Shown here piece after piece: positions 9,418-17,741 of a stretch of DNA of 27,877 nucleotides. Numbering within the stretch: position 1 is the first letter of the stretch; each line of letters begins with the position of its first letter. The translations under genes were made by a program, and so were the position numbers. The stretch lies in assembly GCA_026770595.1 (NCBI GenBank), contig MU633560.1:33500-61376 (forward strand). The letters are read 5' to 3'. The notes under the pieces are model-generated. The model made no database searches and was not told the DNA's origin. It worked only from the letters and a program-made list of their open reading frames with translations. This stretch comes from Ochromonadaceae sp. CCMP2298 (taxonomy: Eukaryota > Sar > Synurophyceae > Ochromonadales > Ochromonadaceae).

Positions 9418-10341
9418 ATGAGCCTGAGCATACGCAGCGCGCTGCTCTGCCTCACTGCGCTGCTGCTCTGTCAGGGCTGGGCCCCTCACCGCATCAGTCG
9501 CAGCAGCATTAGCAACGGCAGGAGCATGCAGCTGGCCTCCACCACATCCCCCACCCCCGAGGGCGACGCGTACGACTCATTCTCCGCCCTCGACAAGGTC
9601 CTCTTCAGCCGCTTCGCGCAGGCCGTGGCCACTGAGGTCTCGGCAGCGCCAGCGTCCAACTACTCCTCTCTGATCGAAATGATCAACGACCTGGCCTTCA
9701 GCTCCGACGCCGTATCAGTGAACAACAAGAGCAAGCGCATGCTGGTGAGGCTGTTCCCCTCCTGGCTGCTGCCTGCTTACAGAGTCCTCTTTGGGCGTTA
9801 CCCCGCCCTCTCTGCGTGGATGAACACGTGGGTTACGCACTACACCACGTTGTGGCTCATGGGCCCCTCGGAGGTGCGGGACCTGGAACTACCCGGCGAC
9901 GTAGGGGGCGTAGGGTTAGGGGAATTAGGGACCATAGGGACCATAGGGACTGGGACTGGGACTGGGACTGGGGCCACCTGGACCACCGGTCGCAACAACC
10001 TATTGGTCATCGAGAAGTGCCGCTTCCTCGAACAATCTGGCTGTGCGCACACCTGCCTGCACGCGTGCAAGGTACCCACTCAGCGCTTCTTCGCAGAGGA
10101 GATGGGGCTGCCGGTCGCACTGCGTCCCAATCTCACAGACTTCAGCTGTCGCTTCGAGTTCGGAGTGCAGCCAGAGCCCCTGGCGGAGGATGTGTCTTTG
10201 AAGGTTGCGTGTCTGCCGGGATGCGGGAGGAAGGGTCGGGGTAGGGGTGGAGATGGGGGCGGAGGTGGGGGTGGAGGTGGGGGTGGGGGTGGGGGTGCAG
10301 ATCCGGAGTGCGCTGCTTGTGGTATAGTCGACGCCCAGTAG
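9418..10341 (+). CDS. DWARF27-like beta-carotene isomerase (DUF4033), plastid-targeted
   Basis: A single-exon 307-residue protein. D27 family members are plastid iron-containing carotenoid isomerases; in plants D27 makes 9-cis-beta-carotene for strigolactone synthesis. The C-terminal DUF4033 signature is clear: Cys201, Cys209, Cys213 and Cys217 in the pattern C-x7-C-x3-C-x3-C, followed by KVPTQRFF, a GLPVALRPN segment and the DFSC motif. A WLMGPSEV motif lies near residue 146. The N-terminus has a hydrophobic signal-like segment (SALLCLTALLLCQG) followed by Trp-Ala-Pro and a Ser/Arg-rich stretch. That matches the ASAFAP-type bipartite targeting of secondary red plastids, with Trp in place of Phe. 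Between WLMGPSEV and the Cys motif sits a Gly/Thr repeat insertion (about 161-187), and the C-terminus holds a polyglycine run before a last CxxC. The native substrate in this alga is unknown. Family call strong, targeting call likely. Confidence 0.88.
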   Translation: MSLSIRSALLCLTALLLCQGWAPHRISRSSISNGRSMQLASTTSPTPEGDAYDSFSALDKVLFSRFAQAVATEVSAAPASNYSSLIEMINDLAFSSDAVSVNNKSKRMLVRLFPSWLLPAYRVLFGRYPALSAWMNTWVTHYTTLWLMGPSEVRDLELPGDVGGVGLGELGTIGTIGTGTGTGTGATWTTGRNNLLVIEKCRFLEQSGCAHTCLHACKVPTQRFFAEEMGLPVALRPNLTDFSCRFEFGVQPEPLAEDVSLKVACLPGCGRKGRGRGGDGGGGGGGGGGGGGGADPECAACGIVDAQ

Positions 10342-10622
10342 GCAGAGCACCCACGTACACATCGTACTGTGTCTACCCTCAAGATGACTGTCAGACAGTA
10401 CATACTCCCCGAACTGAACATCGCACATCACACAAAGAACAATAACAATAATAATAGTAAACAAAGTATGAACAATTGAACGCATGAACATTAAGAACGA
10501 AGAATCAAACTTGATTATGTTGACCAATTTTATATATAATACAACAGGGCAGTCGTAGAGTCGCTGGACGCAGCTGGCCCATCCGACCTATGTATAATGG
10601 GGTTAATGGTGTATGGAACAAG
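10342..10622. other. Tail-to-tail intergenic region, D27 / TPR gene
   Basis: A 281-bp AT-rich spacer between two convergent stop codons. It contains an interrupted inverted repeat GTACTGT (10364-10370) and ACAGTAC (10395-10401), extendable with a 2-nt bulge, and a near-palindrome AATCAA-AC-TTGATT around 10500. No gene is seen. It probably holds both 3' UTRs and poly(A) sites. Confidence 0.5.
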
Positions 10623-13600
10623 CTATAGGGGTGGAGCAGCATCAGCAGGAGTATCAGCAGCAGGAGCAGGGATAGGTGCTACTGGCGCTGACAAGAGGTT
10701 CTCGATGGACCCCCCCTGCAGGCCCTGGTCCCCCTCCCCATCCAGCGAGTGCTCGTGGGTGAGAGAGTTGTTGAAATATTCTACTGAGAGAAGGTCATCC
10801 ACGTACGAACCCCCCTGCGCGTGTGCGTGGCCCCCCCCCTCCCCCCCTACCTGGCTCTCCCCCTCCAGCCCCCCCTCCCACGAGGCAATAGTGGACGATT
10901 CGTGGTTCTGAAGGGGCCTCGAGGTGACCGAGCTAGGCAGTGAGCCCCTCCGAGCACTCAGGTCGACTGCGCCGTTGGGGTCGATGGACTGCGAGCTGTA
11001 GTACTGGCTCTGGCTCTCGCTGTACCCGTAACTCTGACTCTGGGACTGGGAGTAGGACTGGGACCGGGAGTAGGACTGGGACTGGGAGTAGGACTGCGAG
11101 CCCACTGTGTAGCTGCCGTCCCCGTCAAGGCTCCCCTCCTCCAGACTGCCCTCCAAGCTGCCCCCGTCATAGCCCCCCCCCTCTCCCCACCCACCCCTCT
11201 CCCCGCCCTGCACCCCCTGTATCCCCTTCCGCACCTGCGCCCCCTCCTCCACGCCGTGCTCGGGGATGGGGCTGACCGCATCCCCATAGCCTGTCAATGC
11301 ACCCTTGGGTACCGGAGTGCCTGGGCCTGTGCTGTCTGTCTCGCTGTACGAGGGGCCCTGTGACTGAGAGGGTATGAGCGAATCCTTTCCACTGGGCACA
11401 TTTGCAGTGACCAGCGAGGACCCCTCAGATCTAGCCGTGCTCAGCACAGTCCCCCCCTCCGCAAAGCGCGTCAGCCACGGGTGCGCGGGTGCCAGACTGG
11501 TCCCGCATTGTGTAACGAAGGCCTTCACGTCGGGATGGCTCAGCAGCGCCTCCAGCACGATAGTCCCCTCCCCCACCTCGAACCTGGCGAAAGACACAGC
11601 CAATGCGAGGTTAGCCTTGGCGTACATAGAGGTGGGATGTGCGGCGCCCAGCAGCTCCTGCAGCGGGGGCAGCACCCCCAGGGAGAGTATGTCAGCTGCC
11701 TCGGCGGGTCTGTGCATGTCCATGAGCAGCAGGGAGAGGTTCAAAAGGGTGCACAGGACGCCCAGAGATTCCCCCGCAGCTGCGCGCTGCACCTCCAGGC
11801 TGCGCTTGAAGTACTTCTCCGCCTGTGCAAGATTGCCGATCACCCTGCAGCACTCAGCGAACTCGCCCAGCATCACCCCGTACAACCCCCCCTCCCCCAG
11901 GCGCTGCAGGACCACGTGCACGGCCCGGACGAAGGCGCGCTCTGCCTCTGCAGTCTGCCCCCCATCGCGCAGCATCTGTGCGCGCAGGAAGAGCGCCTGA
12001 GCCACAGCGAGGCTGTCGTTGCCGTGCACGTGGGCGGACAGGTCGTAGGCGGATAGCTGAAGATCGAGTGCCTCTGGGTACAGGCCGGGCAGACGCAGGT
12101 TCTCGGCGGAGGCCAGCAGCACCTCTGCGATGGAGGGGTGGTGGTCGCCGAACAGCTCCTGCAGTATGTTGAAAGACAGGCAGTAGAGCTGCTTCGCATC
12201 TGCGTGGTTGCCCCTGCGGCAGCACAGCTCGCCCAGGAAGAGGAGCGCCCTAGCCACAAGAGTGTGGCGGTTCCCCACAAGGGAGGTGATATTTTTGACG
12301 GCGTTTTTGAGCATAATCTTGGCCTGGGGGAAGCGCGAGAGCATGCCGTAGACGCGGCCTAGGTGCAGTCTGCTGACCTCTATGTCGATGTGCATAGTGG
12401 GCCCCTCCAACCCCACCCCCACCACTCCCACAACCCCGGCCCCCGCCCCCATCCCCTCTGTCCCTTCTGCCCCCACCCCCATTCCCTCAGTCCCCTCAGC
12501 CCCCTCTGGGATGCCTGCGATGCCACTGGGCATGTCTTTGCCCAACAGTTGCACAATGGCCTCTCGCACCTCCAGAGCCTCCTCGTGGAACGCCGCGGCC
12601 TCCAGGTAGGCCCCCCTCACCTCCGCATTCGTCGCCAGGCTGAACAGACAGTCCCCCACTAAGTGGTGCTTCTGCCCCAGGCAGGTGCGGAGGCTCTTCA
12701 GGGCCAGGGTGAGGTTGGCCTGCGCGCGGAGGGGGTTTTGCGCCTCGATATCTGCCAGCACGTGCGTGGAGAGGGCCACTAGGGGGTGCGCGGAGCCCAG
12801 CGCTTCGCGGCGCATATCCAGGCTGAGCAGGACGTCTGCCGTGGCGTCCCCGTACCTGCCCAGCTGCGCAAAGGCGCGGCCCCTGAGGAGCAAGGCAGTG
12901 GCGATAGCAGGGTGCGCGGCGGCGCTGAGGGTTGTGGCGCTGGCCGCGCTGACCGGTGAGGAGGTGTTAGAGGCGGCGGGCACGTGAGCCAGTCGGTACA
13001 TTGACAGCCCCTCCTCCACCAGCTCCGCAGCCTGCGCGAACTCACACCCCGCCAGCTTCACATCTGCGAGGGCTATCAGCGACGCGGCGATGGAGGGGTG
13101 CTGGGGGCCGTACCGTAGACGCCTTGTGTCGAGCAGCTCCTGCAGCAGACTCACAGCCTGCCCCCTTTTGCCCCTCACTACTAGCAGGTCCACCCACACC
13201 GTAACGAACTTCTCCTGGATCTCCAGCGACTCCACGTCCCCCCCCAGCAATGCCAGACCCTCCTGCGCCCTCGACAGCACCCCAGAGGCCGTGTAGTACT
13301 GCCCCCGCTGGGTTAACAGGTCCGCCCTCCCCACCAAGATGCGCGTTTTGGCCTGCTGCAGGCGTATCTGCACCCCGTGGGAGTTCTTACCGCCCAGAGC
13401 GTCCACCACACCCAGCGCCTGCTCGTACAGCACCTCTCCTTTGTCATAGTCTGCGCGGAGGCAGTGCAGCTCTGCCAGATACTGCAGCAACTCCACGCAC
13501 AAAAAGTGCTGCTTTCCAAAGACCTCTACTCGGTGCTGTAGCGCGTCTTCGAAAACCTCCTGTGCTTCTGGGAACCTCCCCTGGGCCAGCAGGATGCGTC

Positions 13601-16589
13601 CTGATAGCGTCTTGATGGTGGATTGGATGCGGGCCACGTCGGGGTGGAAGGGGTCTTGGGAAGGGAAGGCTGCAAGGATGGGCAGGAAGCGCTCCAGGAT
13701 GTCGGAGGAGCGCTGGTAGCGTGCGCGGTAGAAGGCGTACAGGGCGTCCTTGAAGGTCTGGTCGATTGTCTTGCGGTCGGCCTGGGAGAGTGAGATGCTA
13801 AAGTCTGCGGTGACCTCCCAGTCCAGCATGGTGTGCGTGGGGGCAGAGGCTACCTCTGAGTAGTTGGAGGCTATCTCGGAGGCGTCGGAGGAGGAGTCCT
13901 CGGAGGTCAGGGGGTGAGGGGGGGCGGCGTCGGATGAGGTGGTGGTGGGTCGAGGACCCGGGCTGCCAACCCCTGCCTCCGCCTCCACCCTTGCTTCTGC
14001 CTTAACCCCTGCCTCTGCCCCCACCTCCACCCCTGCCTCTGCCCCCACCTCAACCTCCACTCCTGCCTCCACTGGGGGTTCGAAGGCCATCGAATCGTCC
14101 CCCACAGCCTTATCCATGGGGGTCTCCGCAGTGCCGGGGCGAGACACAATCTGCACCCCCGCCTTGATCGAGTCAGAGGCCACAGTCGTAGCAGCCTGCC
14201 TCTCCGCCGTCCCCGCCACTGCTTCCACCACTGCCGCTGCCTCCGCTGCTGCCGCTGCCACTGCCGCCGCAGCCACTGCTGCCGCTGCCTCCGCTGCCAC
14301 CGCTGCCTCCATCTGCGCCTGCGTCGCTGCCTCTATCTCTGCCGCTGCTTGCACCGCTGCCGCCGTCAACACCGCTGCCGCCGCCTTCACCGCTGCCACT
14401 GCCTCTGCATCTGCCTCTGCCTGCTTCTGCCGCGCAACCAACACCTCCTCCGCTGCCGCTGCCAATGCTGCTGCTGCTGCTGCCGCAGCCTCCACCACTG
14501 CCGCCGCTGCTGCCGCCGCTGCTGCTGCCGCTTGCATCGCTGCTGCTGCCTCTGCTTCCGCCGCCACCACTGCCGCTGTCTCTACTGCTGCTGCTGCCTC
14601 TGCATCTGCCTCTGCCTGCTTCTGCCGCGCAACCAACACCTCCTCCGCTGCCGCTGCCAATGCCGCCGCAGCTGCCTCCACCTCCACCACTGCCGCTGCT
14701 GCCGCCACCGCCTGCACCACTGCTGCTGCCTCTGCTTCCGCCGCCACCACTGCTGCTGCCTCTGCCGCCGCCTGCACCGCTGCCTCCGCATCCGCTGCCT
14801 TCTCAGCCGCCTTGGCAACCTCCGCTGCTGCCTCTGCCCCCACATCAGCCTCTGCCCCCACCTCAACCTCCACCCCTACCTCCACTGGGGGTTCGAAGGC
14901 CATCGAATCGTCCCCAGCAGCCTTATCCATGGGGGTCTCCGCAGTGCCGGGGCGAGAAGTTATCATCTCGATCGACTGCGAGATCAACCCCCCCACGTAC
15001 TCCCCCACCCCGTCCACCAGTGAGACCGTACCGGAGTCCTTCTCGGACGCGCAGTGGGCGGAGAAAGATGGCAGTGGGGAGGAGGCGGCGGAGTCTGAGA
15101 AGGCGGCGGTCTTGGCGGCCTCCATTGCTGCCATGAACTTGAGTGAGTGATTCATGTCGATCGAGCTGAGACGGAGCATCGCCCGCCCCAGCACAGCGCG
15201 CTCTCTCGCAGTATGGCCCACGTTCGCAGACTTGGGCCTGTCTGAGTCTTCCGCACTGCCTGGGGCTGCGCGGGGGCTGGGGCATTCGTCTACCGCCCAG
15301 GCCGATAGGTCCATACTGAGCACGCCCACCTCCACCTCGAGCTTCTTGCGTTCCGCCTCGAATCTCTGGTTCTCCTCCAGTATGGCTAGCATCTGCATCT
15401 GCAGCCACTCGCGCATCTCCGTCACCACTGCTTGCTCCAGCTCCCCCTCTAGTATTCTCTCTATCACGGTGGGCAGAACCTGGTCCATCCGAGAGCCCAC
15501 CAGGTGCACGTATTCGTCCAGGTGCTGCTCGAATGCATGCTCGAAGAACACCTCACCCACCGTGTCCGCCACCATCCCCCCCAGCCGGTTGATCTCCCGA
15601 ATGGTGATTAAGGTAGCCCGGGCGAGGTTGTAGGCGCGGTGCTTGGGGGCGAAGTTTCGCTGAATGATGATGCAGGCTTCGTTCTGCTTGCGCGTCTGCA
15701 GGCGCTCCCGCCCCTTGACGCGCACACTCTCGCGCGCCTGGAAGATGCGCGCGCGGCATTGGATCTTCAAAGACATCTCTTTCCGCTTAACGGCCTCGCA
15801 CTGCTTCACGAACCTCTTGACCTTGACGTAGCGCACTGCGCGGGTGATCATCCGGGCTGAGTCCTGGATGATCTCGTGGCGCCGCTCTTGCAGTATCCGT
15901 ATCGCACGCATCTTCTGCAAACTCATGCTGAAGAAACGATGCAACCGGAAAGCCGCCGCATCCTGGATCTTCTCTTTGCGCCGGGAGGTCTTCAGGCGCG
16001 TCTCCAGAGATAAGCCGTCGATGGGCTTAAGTCCCAGTTTCGCCGCCATGGTGCAAAGTTCGTCCTGCATGTTGTTCTGCGTGTGACTGTGCTTGACCTT
16101 CGTCGCGCGCTGGTACTCGCTCGGCGGGCGCTTCTTGTGCCCGCGGTACAGTGCCTGCATCTTGGTGGAGGCGATTCTCTTCCTCTCCTCGACGTCTGCG
16201 CGCTCCGTGTCAAGCTGCCAGAAGAAGAGCTCCCTCTCCCTGCGCAGCTCCCCCACCACCGTCTTCTTGTTCTGCTCCATCTTGTACTTCTGGAAGACCG
16301 TGGCGTGCTTCAGGTTCTTCGAGGTTTTGTTGTAGGGCAGCACGGCGATGATGGTCTTGAGCTTGTCGGGGGGCGGGGGCACTCCGAACAGCACGGAGGC
16401 GTTCACTGTGCACATGATGTCGCACAGGGTGGTCCGGCTCGACGACACGTAGCACACGTTCGCGGCAATCATGGGCCTCCGGGTGGGAATAAAATCCCCA
16501 GTCATGGGCGCCAGAAGGGAGTCAATGGGGAAGTCCATGGCTGAGCCTCCTATGACGTAGTCCTCCATCGACCGCTCAGGCTCCTCCAT
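10623..16589 (-). CDS. IQ-motif, alanine-rich, kinesin-light-chain-type TPR protein
   Basis: An uninterrupted 1988-residue ORF; the ATG at 16589 begins MEEPERSMEDY. The basic, helical N-terminal part contains three IQ-like motifs, MQALYRGHKKR (144-154), IQCRARIFQAR (276-286) and IQRNFAPKHRA (309-319), which in other proteins bind calmodulin or EF-hand light chains. An alanine-dominated block (about 575-800) follows, with an internal 65-codon repeat, flanked by two near-identical copies of a SRPGTAETPMDKA-containing segment. About residues 940-1700 form an array of kinesin-light-chain-type TPRs; recurring signatures include HPSIAASL, HPAIATAL and HPLVALST, each after an A..L...L.. helix pair. 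The C-terminus is low complexity, with repeated SQSYSQ at about 1824-1862. A scaffold or cytoskeletal role is plausible. No catalytic domain is visible, so this is not a kinesin motor. Domain calls are solid; cellular role is not known. Confidence 0.85.
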   Translation of the reverse strand: MEEPERSMEDYVIGGSAMDFPIDSLLAPMTGDFIPTRRPMIAANVCYVSSSRTTLCDIMCTVNASVLFGVPPPPDKLKTIIAVLPYNKTSKNLKHATVFQKYKMEQNKKTVVGELRRERELFFWQLDTERADVEERKRIASTKMQALYRGHKKRPPSEYQRATKVKHSHTQNNMQDELCTMAAKLGLKPIDGLSLETRLKTSRRKEKIQDAAAFRLHRFFSMSLQKMRAIRILQERRHEIIQDSARMITRAVRYVKVKRFVKQCEAVKRKEMSLKIQCRARIFQARESVRVKGRERLQTRKQNEACIIIQRNFAPKHRAYNLARATLITIREINRLGGMVADTVGEVFFEHAFEQHLDEYVHLVGSRMDQVLPTVIERILEGELEQAVVTEMREWLQMQMLAILEENQRFEAERKKLEVEVGVLSMDLSAWAVDECPSPRAAPGSAEDSDRPKSANVGHTARERAVLGRAMLRLSSIDMNHSLKFMAAMEAAKTAAFSDSAASSPLPSFSAHCASEKDSGTVSLVDGVGEYVGGLISQSIEMITSRPGTAETPMDKAAGDDSMAFEPPVEVGVEVEVGAEADVGAEAAAEVAKAAEKAADAEAAVQAAAEAAAVVAAEAEAAAVVQAVAAAAAVVEVEAAAAALAAAAEEVLVARQKQAEADAEAAAAVETAAVVAAEAEAAAAMQAAAAAAAAAAAVVEAAAAAAAALAAAAEEVLVARQKQAEADAEAVAAVKAAAAVLTAAAVQAAAEIEAATQAQMEAAVAAEAAAAVAAAAVAAAAAEAAAVVEAVAGTAERQAATTVASDSIKAGVQIVSRPGTAETPMDKAVGDDSMAFEPPVEAGVEVEVGAEAGVEVGAEAGVKAEARVEAEAGVGSPGPRPTTTSSDAAPPHPLTSEDSSSDASEIASNYSEVASAPTHTMLDWEVTADFSISLSQADRKTIDQTFKDALYAFYRARYQRSSDILERFLPILAAFPSQDPFHPDVARIQSTIKTLSGRILLAQGRFPEAQEVFEDALQHRVEVFGKQHFLCVELLQYLAELHCLRADYDKGEVLYEQALGVVDALGGKNSHGVQIRLQQAKTRILVGRADLLTQRGQYYTASGVLSRAQEGLALLGGDVESLEIQEKFVTVWVDLLVVRGKRGQAVSLLQELLDTRRLRYGPQHPSIAASLIALADVKLAGCEFAQAAELVEEGLSMYRLAHVPAASNTSSPVSAASATTLSAAAHPAIATALLLRGRAFAQLGRYGDATADVLLSLDMRREALGSAHPLVALSTHVLADIEAQNPLRAQANLTLALKSLRTCLGQKHHLVGDCLFSLATNAEVRGAYLEAAAFHEEALEVREAIVQLLGKDMPSGIAGIPEGAEGTEGMGVGAEGTEGMGAGAGVVGVVGVGLEGPTMHIDIEVSRLHLGRVYGMLSRFPQAKIMLKNAVKNITSLVGNRHTLVARALLFLGELCCRRGNHADAKQLYCLSFNILQELFGDHHPSIAEVLLASAENLRLPGLYPEALDLQLSAYDLSAHVHGNDSLAVAQALFLRAQMLRDGGQTAEAERAFVRAVHVVLQRLGEGGLYGVMLGEFAECCRVIGNLAQAEKYFKRSLEVQRAAAGESLGVLCTLLNLSLLLMDMHRPAEAADILSLGVLPPLQELLGAAHPTSMYAKANLALAVSFARFEVGEGTIVLEALLSHPDVKAFVTQCGTSLAPAHPWLTRFAEGGTVLSTARSEGSSLVTANVPSGKDSLIPSQSQGPSYSETDSTGPGTPVPKGALTGYGDAVSPIPEHGVEEGAQVRKGIQGVQGGERGGWGEGGGYDGGSLEGSLEEGSLDGDGSYTVGSQSYSQSQSYSRSQSYSQSQSQSYGYSESQSQYYSSQSIDPNGAVDLSARRGSLPSSVTSRPLQNHESSTIASWEGGLEGESQVGGEGGGHAHAQGGSYVDDLLSVEYFNNSLTHEHSLDGEGDQGLQGGSIENLLSAPVAPIPAPAADTPADAAPPL
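14041..14957 (-). repeat. 104-bp direct repeats flanking the alanine-rich block
   Basis: The copies at 14041-14144 and 14854-14957 are nearly identical over 104 bp, with only a few mismatches. They are offset by 813 bp, exactly 271 codons, so the reading frame is kept. Between them lies the GCN/GCT-rich alanine tract. Within that tract a perfect 68-bp repeat occurs at 14401-14468 and 14596-14663 (offset 195 bp, 65 codons), encoding the EEVLVARQKQAEADAEA segment twice. The structure suggests growth of this protein by in-frame duplication. Confidence 0.9.
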
Positions 16590-17057
16590 CTCTTCCTTCC
16601 AAGTCGCTCCTTCCCCACACTATCGTACGACCGCGCTAAAATACTTCAAACCCCGCGCCGTAGACCATCGGTGGCGACGCTTGACAATGGCTTGTTGCTC
16701 GAAGCCTGCTGTGCCCTTCGTAGGAGGTCTGCTGCTGTTGCCTTGGGCGATGAAAGCTTGTGATCTTTGATGAAACGGTCAACTAGGCTGAAGAGTTACC
16801 ACCCCCAAAAGTTACTATGCACTTCCTCAAAAGCGATGATAAAGGGGTGCCAATTTTTCAACTGCCCAAGAGCTTCTGGAACACAGGATAGTTCCTCACC
16901 TCTTCATTTGATTTGGCCAACGTTGTTTGGAATCTCGCGTCGAAGGTCTGACTTCAGGATCTGATCACAATCACCCACAATCATCGGCTCATCGAAGATT
17001 CTATCATCTTTCTGCAGGCCTCTTCGCTTCCTATATCCTTTCGCTTCCTCAGCTCAG
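16590..17057. promoter_or_regulatory. Divergent intergenic region, TPR / globin genes
   Basis: A 468-bp head-to-head gap that must contain both promoters. No convincing TATA box or long palindrome is seen. Immediately before the globin ATG there is a pyrimidine-rich stretch ending TTCCTCAG (about 17043-17050), which could be a 3' splice site for a 5' UTR intron. No protein-like ORF with an ATG start is supported. Confidence 0.35.
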
Positions 17058-17741
17058 ATGGAGTGCCCCTTCGCAGACATTTCCCGCCTCCCGCAGCGCG
17101 TCGAGGCCTCTGGCTGCCCATTTCACGCTCACGTGGTTCCCGCCGAGATGAAGGTCGTCGACGCAGTGCACCTGAATGTCACGGGGTGGCACGGGGAGCA
17201 TAAAACTTCTGAGCAGCAAGCTGCAGTGCTGGCGGACATCGGGGGCGGCGACCGCATTCGCGAGTTCCTCACGCGCTTCTACGCACATGCTTTCGTGGAC
17301 AACCACATCAAAGACTTCTTCTACCAAGACGACGGCACTGCTGCGCATGCCAAGAGACTCGGCGACTGGATTATCCAGAAGATGGGGGGCGAGGGGACGC
17401 CCTGGACGGACAGCGGCAGGTGGGGACTGCGCCAGAAGACGCACCAGGACGCATGGAGGAACGAGAAGAGAGACCCCTCTGTAAGGGGCAGGCGCTTCAA
17501 GCTGGACGACTGCCGCATCTGGATGCGGCTCAATTTCTGGGCAGCTAGGGAGTGTGGGCTGTTCGAGCACGAGCCTTTCTGGACCTGGTACGTGGAGTTC
17601 ATCGAGCACTTCATGGCCTTCTATGAGTACAAGGCTCCCAGGTATTGTCGAGAGGATGCGGCATGGTCGGCGGACCCCTCTAACCTGGCGCAGTACGCGG
17701 CAGACGGCAACTTGATGAAGGACGTCATAGGCAAATGGTAG
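17058..17741 (+). CDS. Truncated-haemoglobin-like protein with N-terminal Cys-Pro motifs
   Basis: A single-exon 227-residue protein. Residues about 60-185 match the truncated globin fold: GDRIREFLTRFY (B helix, with the Phe-Tyr typical of position B9/B10), a DDGTAAHAKRLGDWII segment (E helix), GG at the EF turn, and IWMRLNFWAARECGL (G helix, with a Trp155 where group-2 globins often have TrpG8). His129 in KTHQDAW lies about 18 residues after the Gly pair, where the proximal F8 histidine is expected. An extra dozen or so residues then separate it from the G helix. Before the globin core lie two Cys-Pro-Phe motifs (ECPF at 2-5, GCPF at 19-22), resembling haem-regulatory Cys-Pro motifs. Known relatives bind haem and handle O2 or NO; ligand and role here are not established. 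Family call fairly confident, haem binding inferred. Confidence 0.72.
   Translation: MECPFADISRLPQRVEASGCPFHAHVVPAEMKVVDAVHLNVTGWHGEHKTSEQQAAVLADIGGGDRIREFLTRFYAHAFVDNHIKDFFYQDDGTAAHAKRLGDWIIQKMGGEGTPWTDSGRWGLRQKTHQDAWRNEKRDPSVRGRRFKLDDCRIWMRLNFWAARECGLFEHEPFWTWYVEFIEHFMAFYEYKAPRYCREDAAWSADPSNLAQYAADGNLMKDVIGKW

Noticed and set aside
9905-9945. Telomere-like TAGGGTTAGGG run
   Set aside because: It is too short and degenerate for a telomere or interstitial telomere and lies inside an open frame with other GGG-type repeats.
13939-15150. 403-residue plus-strand Ala/Ser/Thr-rich ORF
   Set aside because: It is the complement of the GC-rich alanine tract of the TPR gene. Repeat DNA stays open in several frames, and no conserved motif is present.
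10623-16589. Kinesin heavy chain or motor
   Set aside because: Only light-chain-type TPRs are present; there is no P-loop or motor domain.
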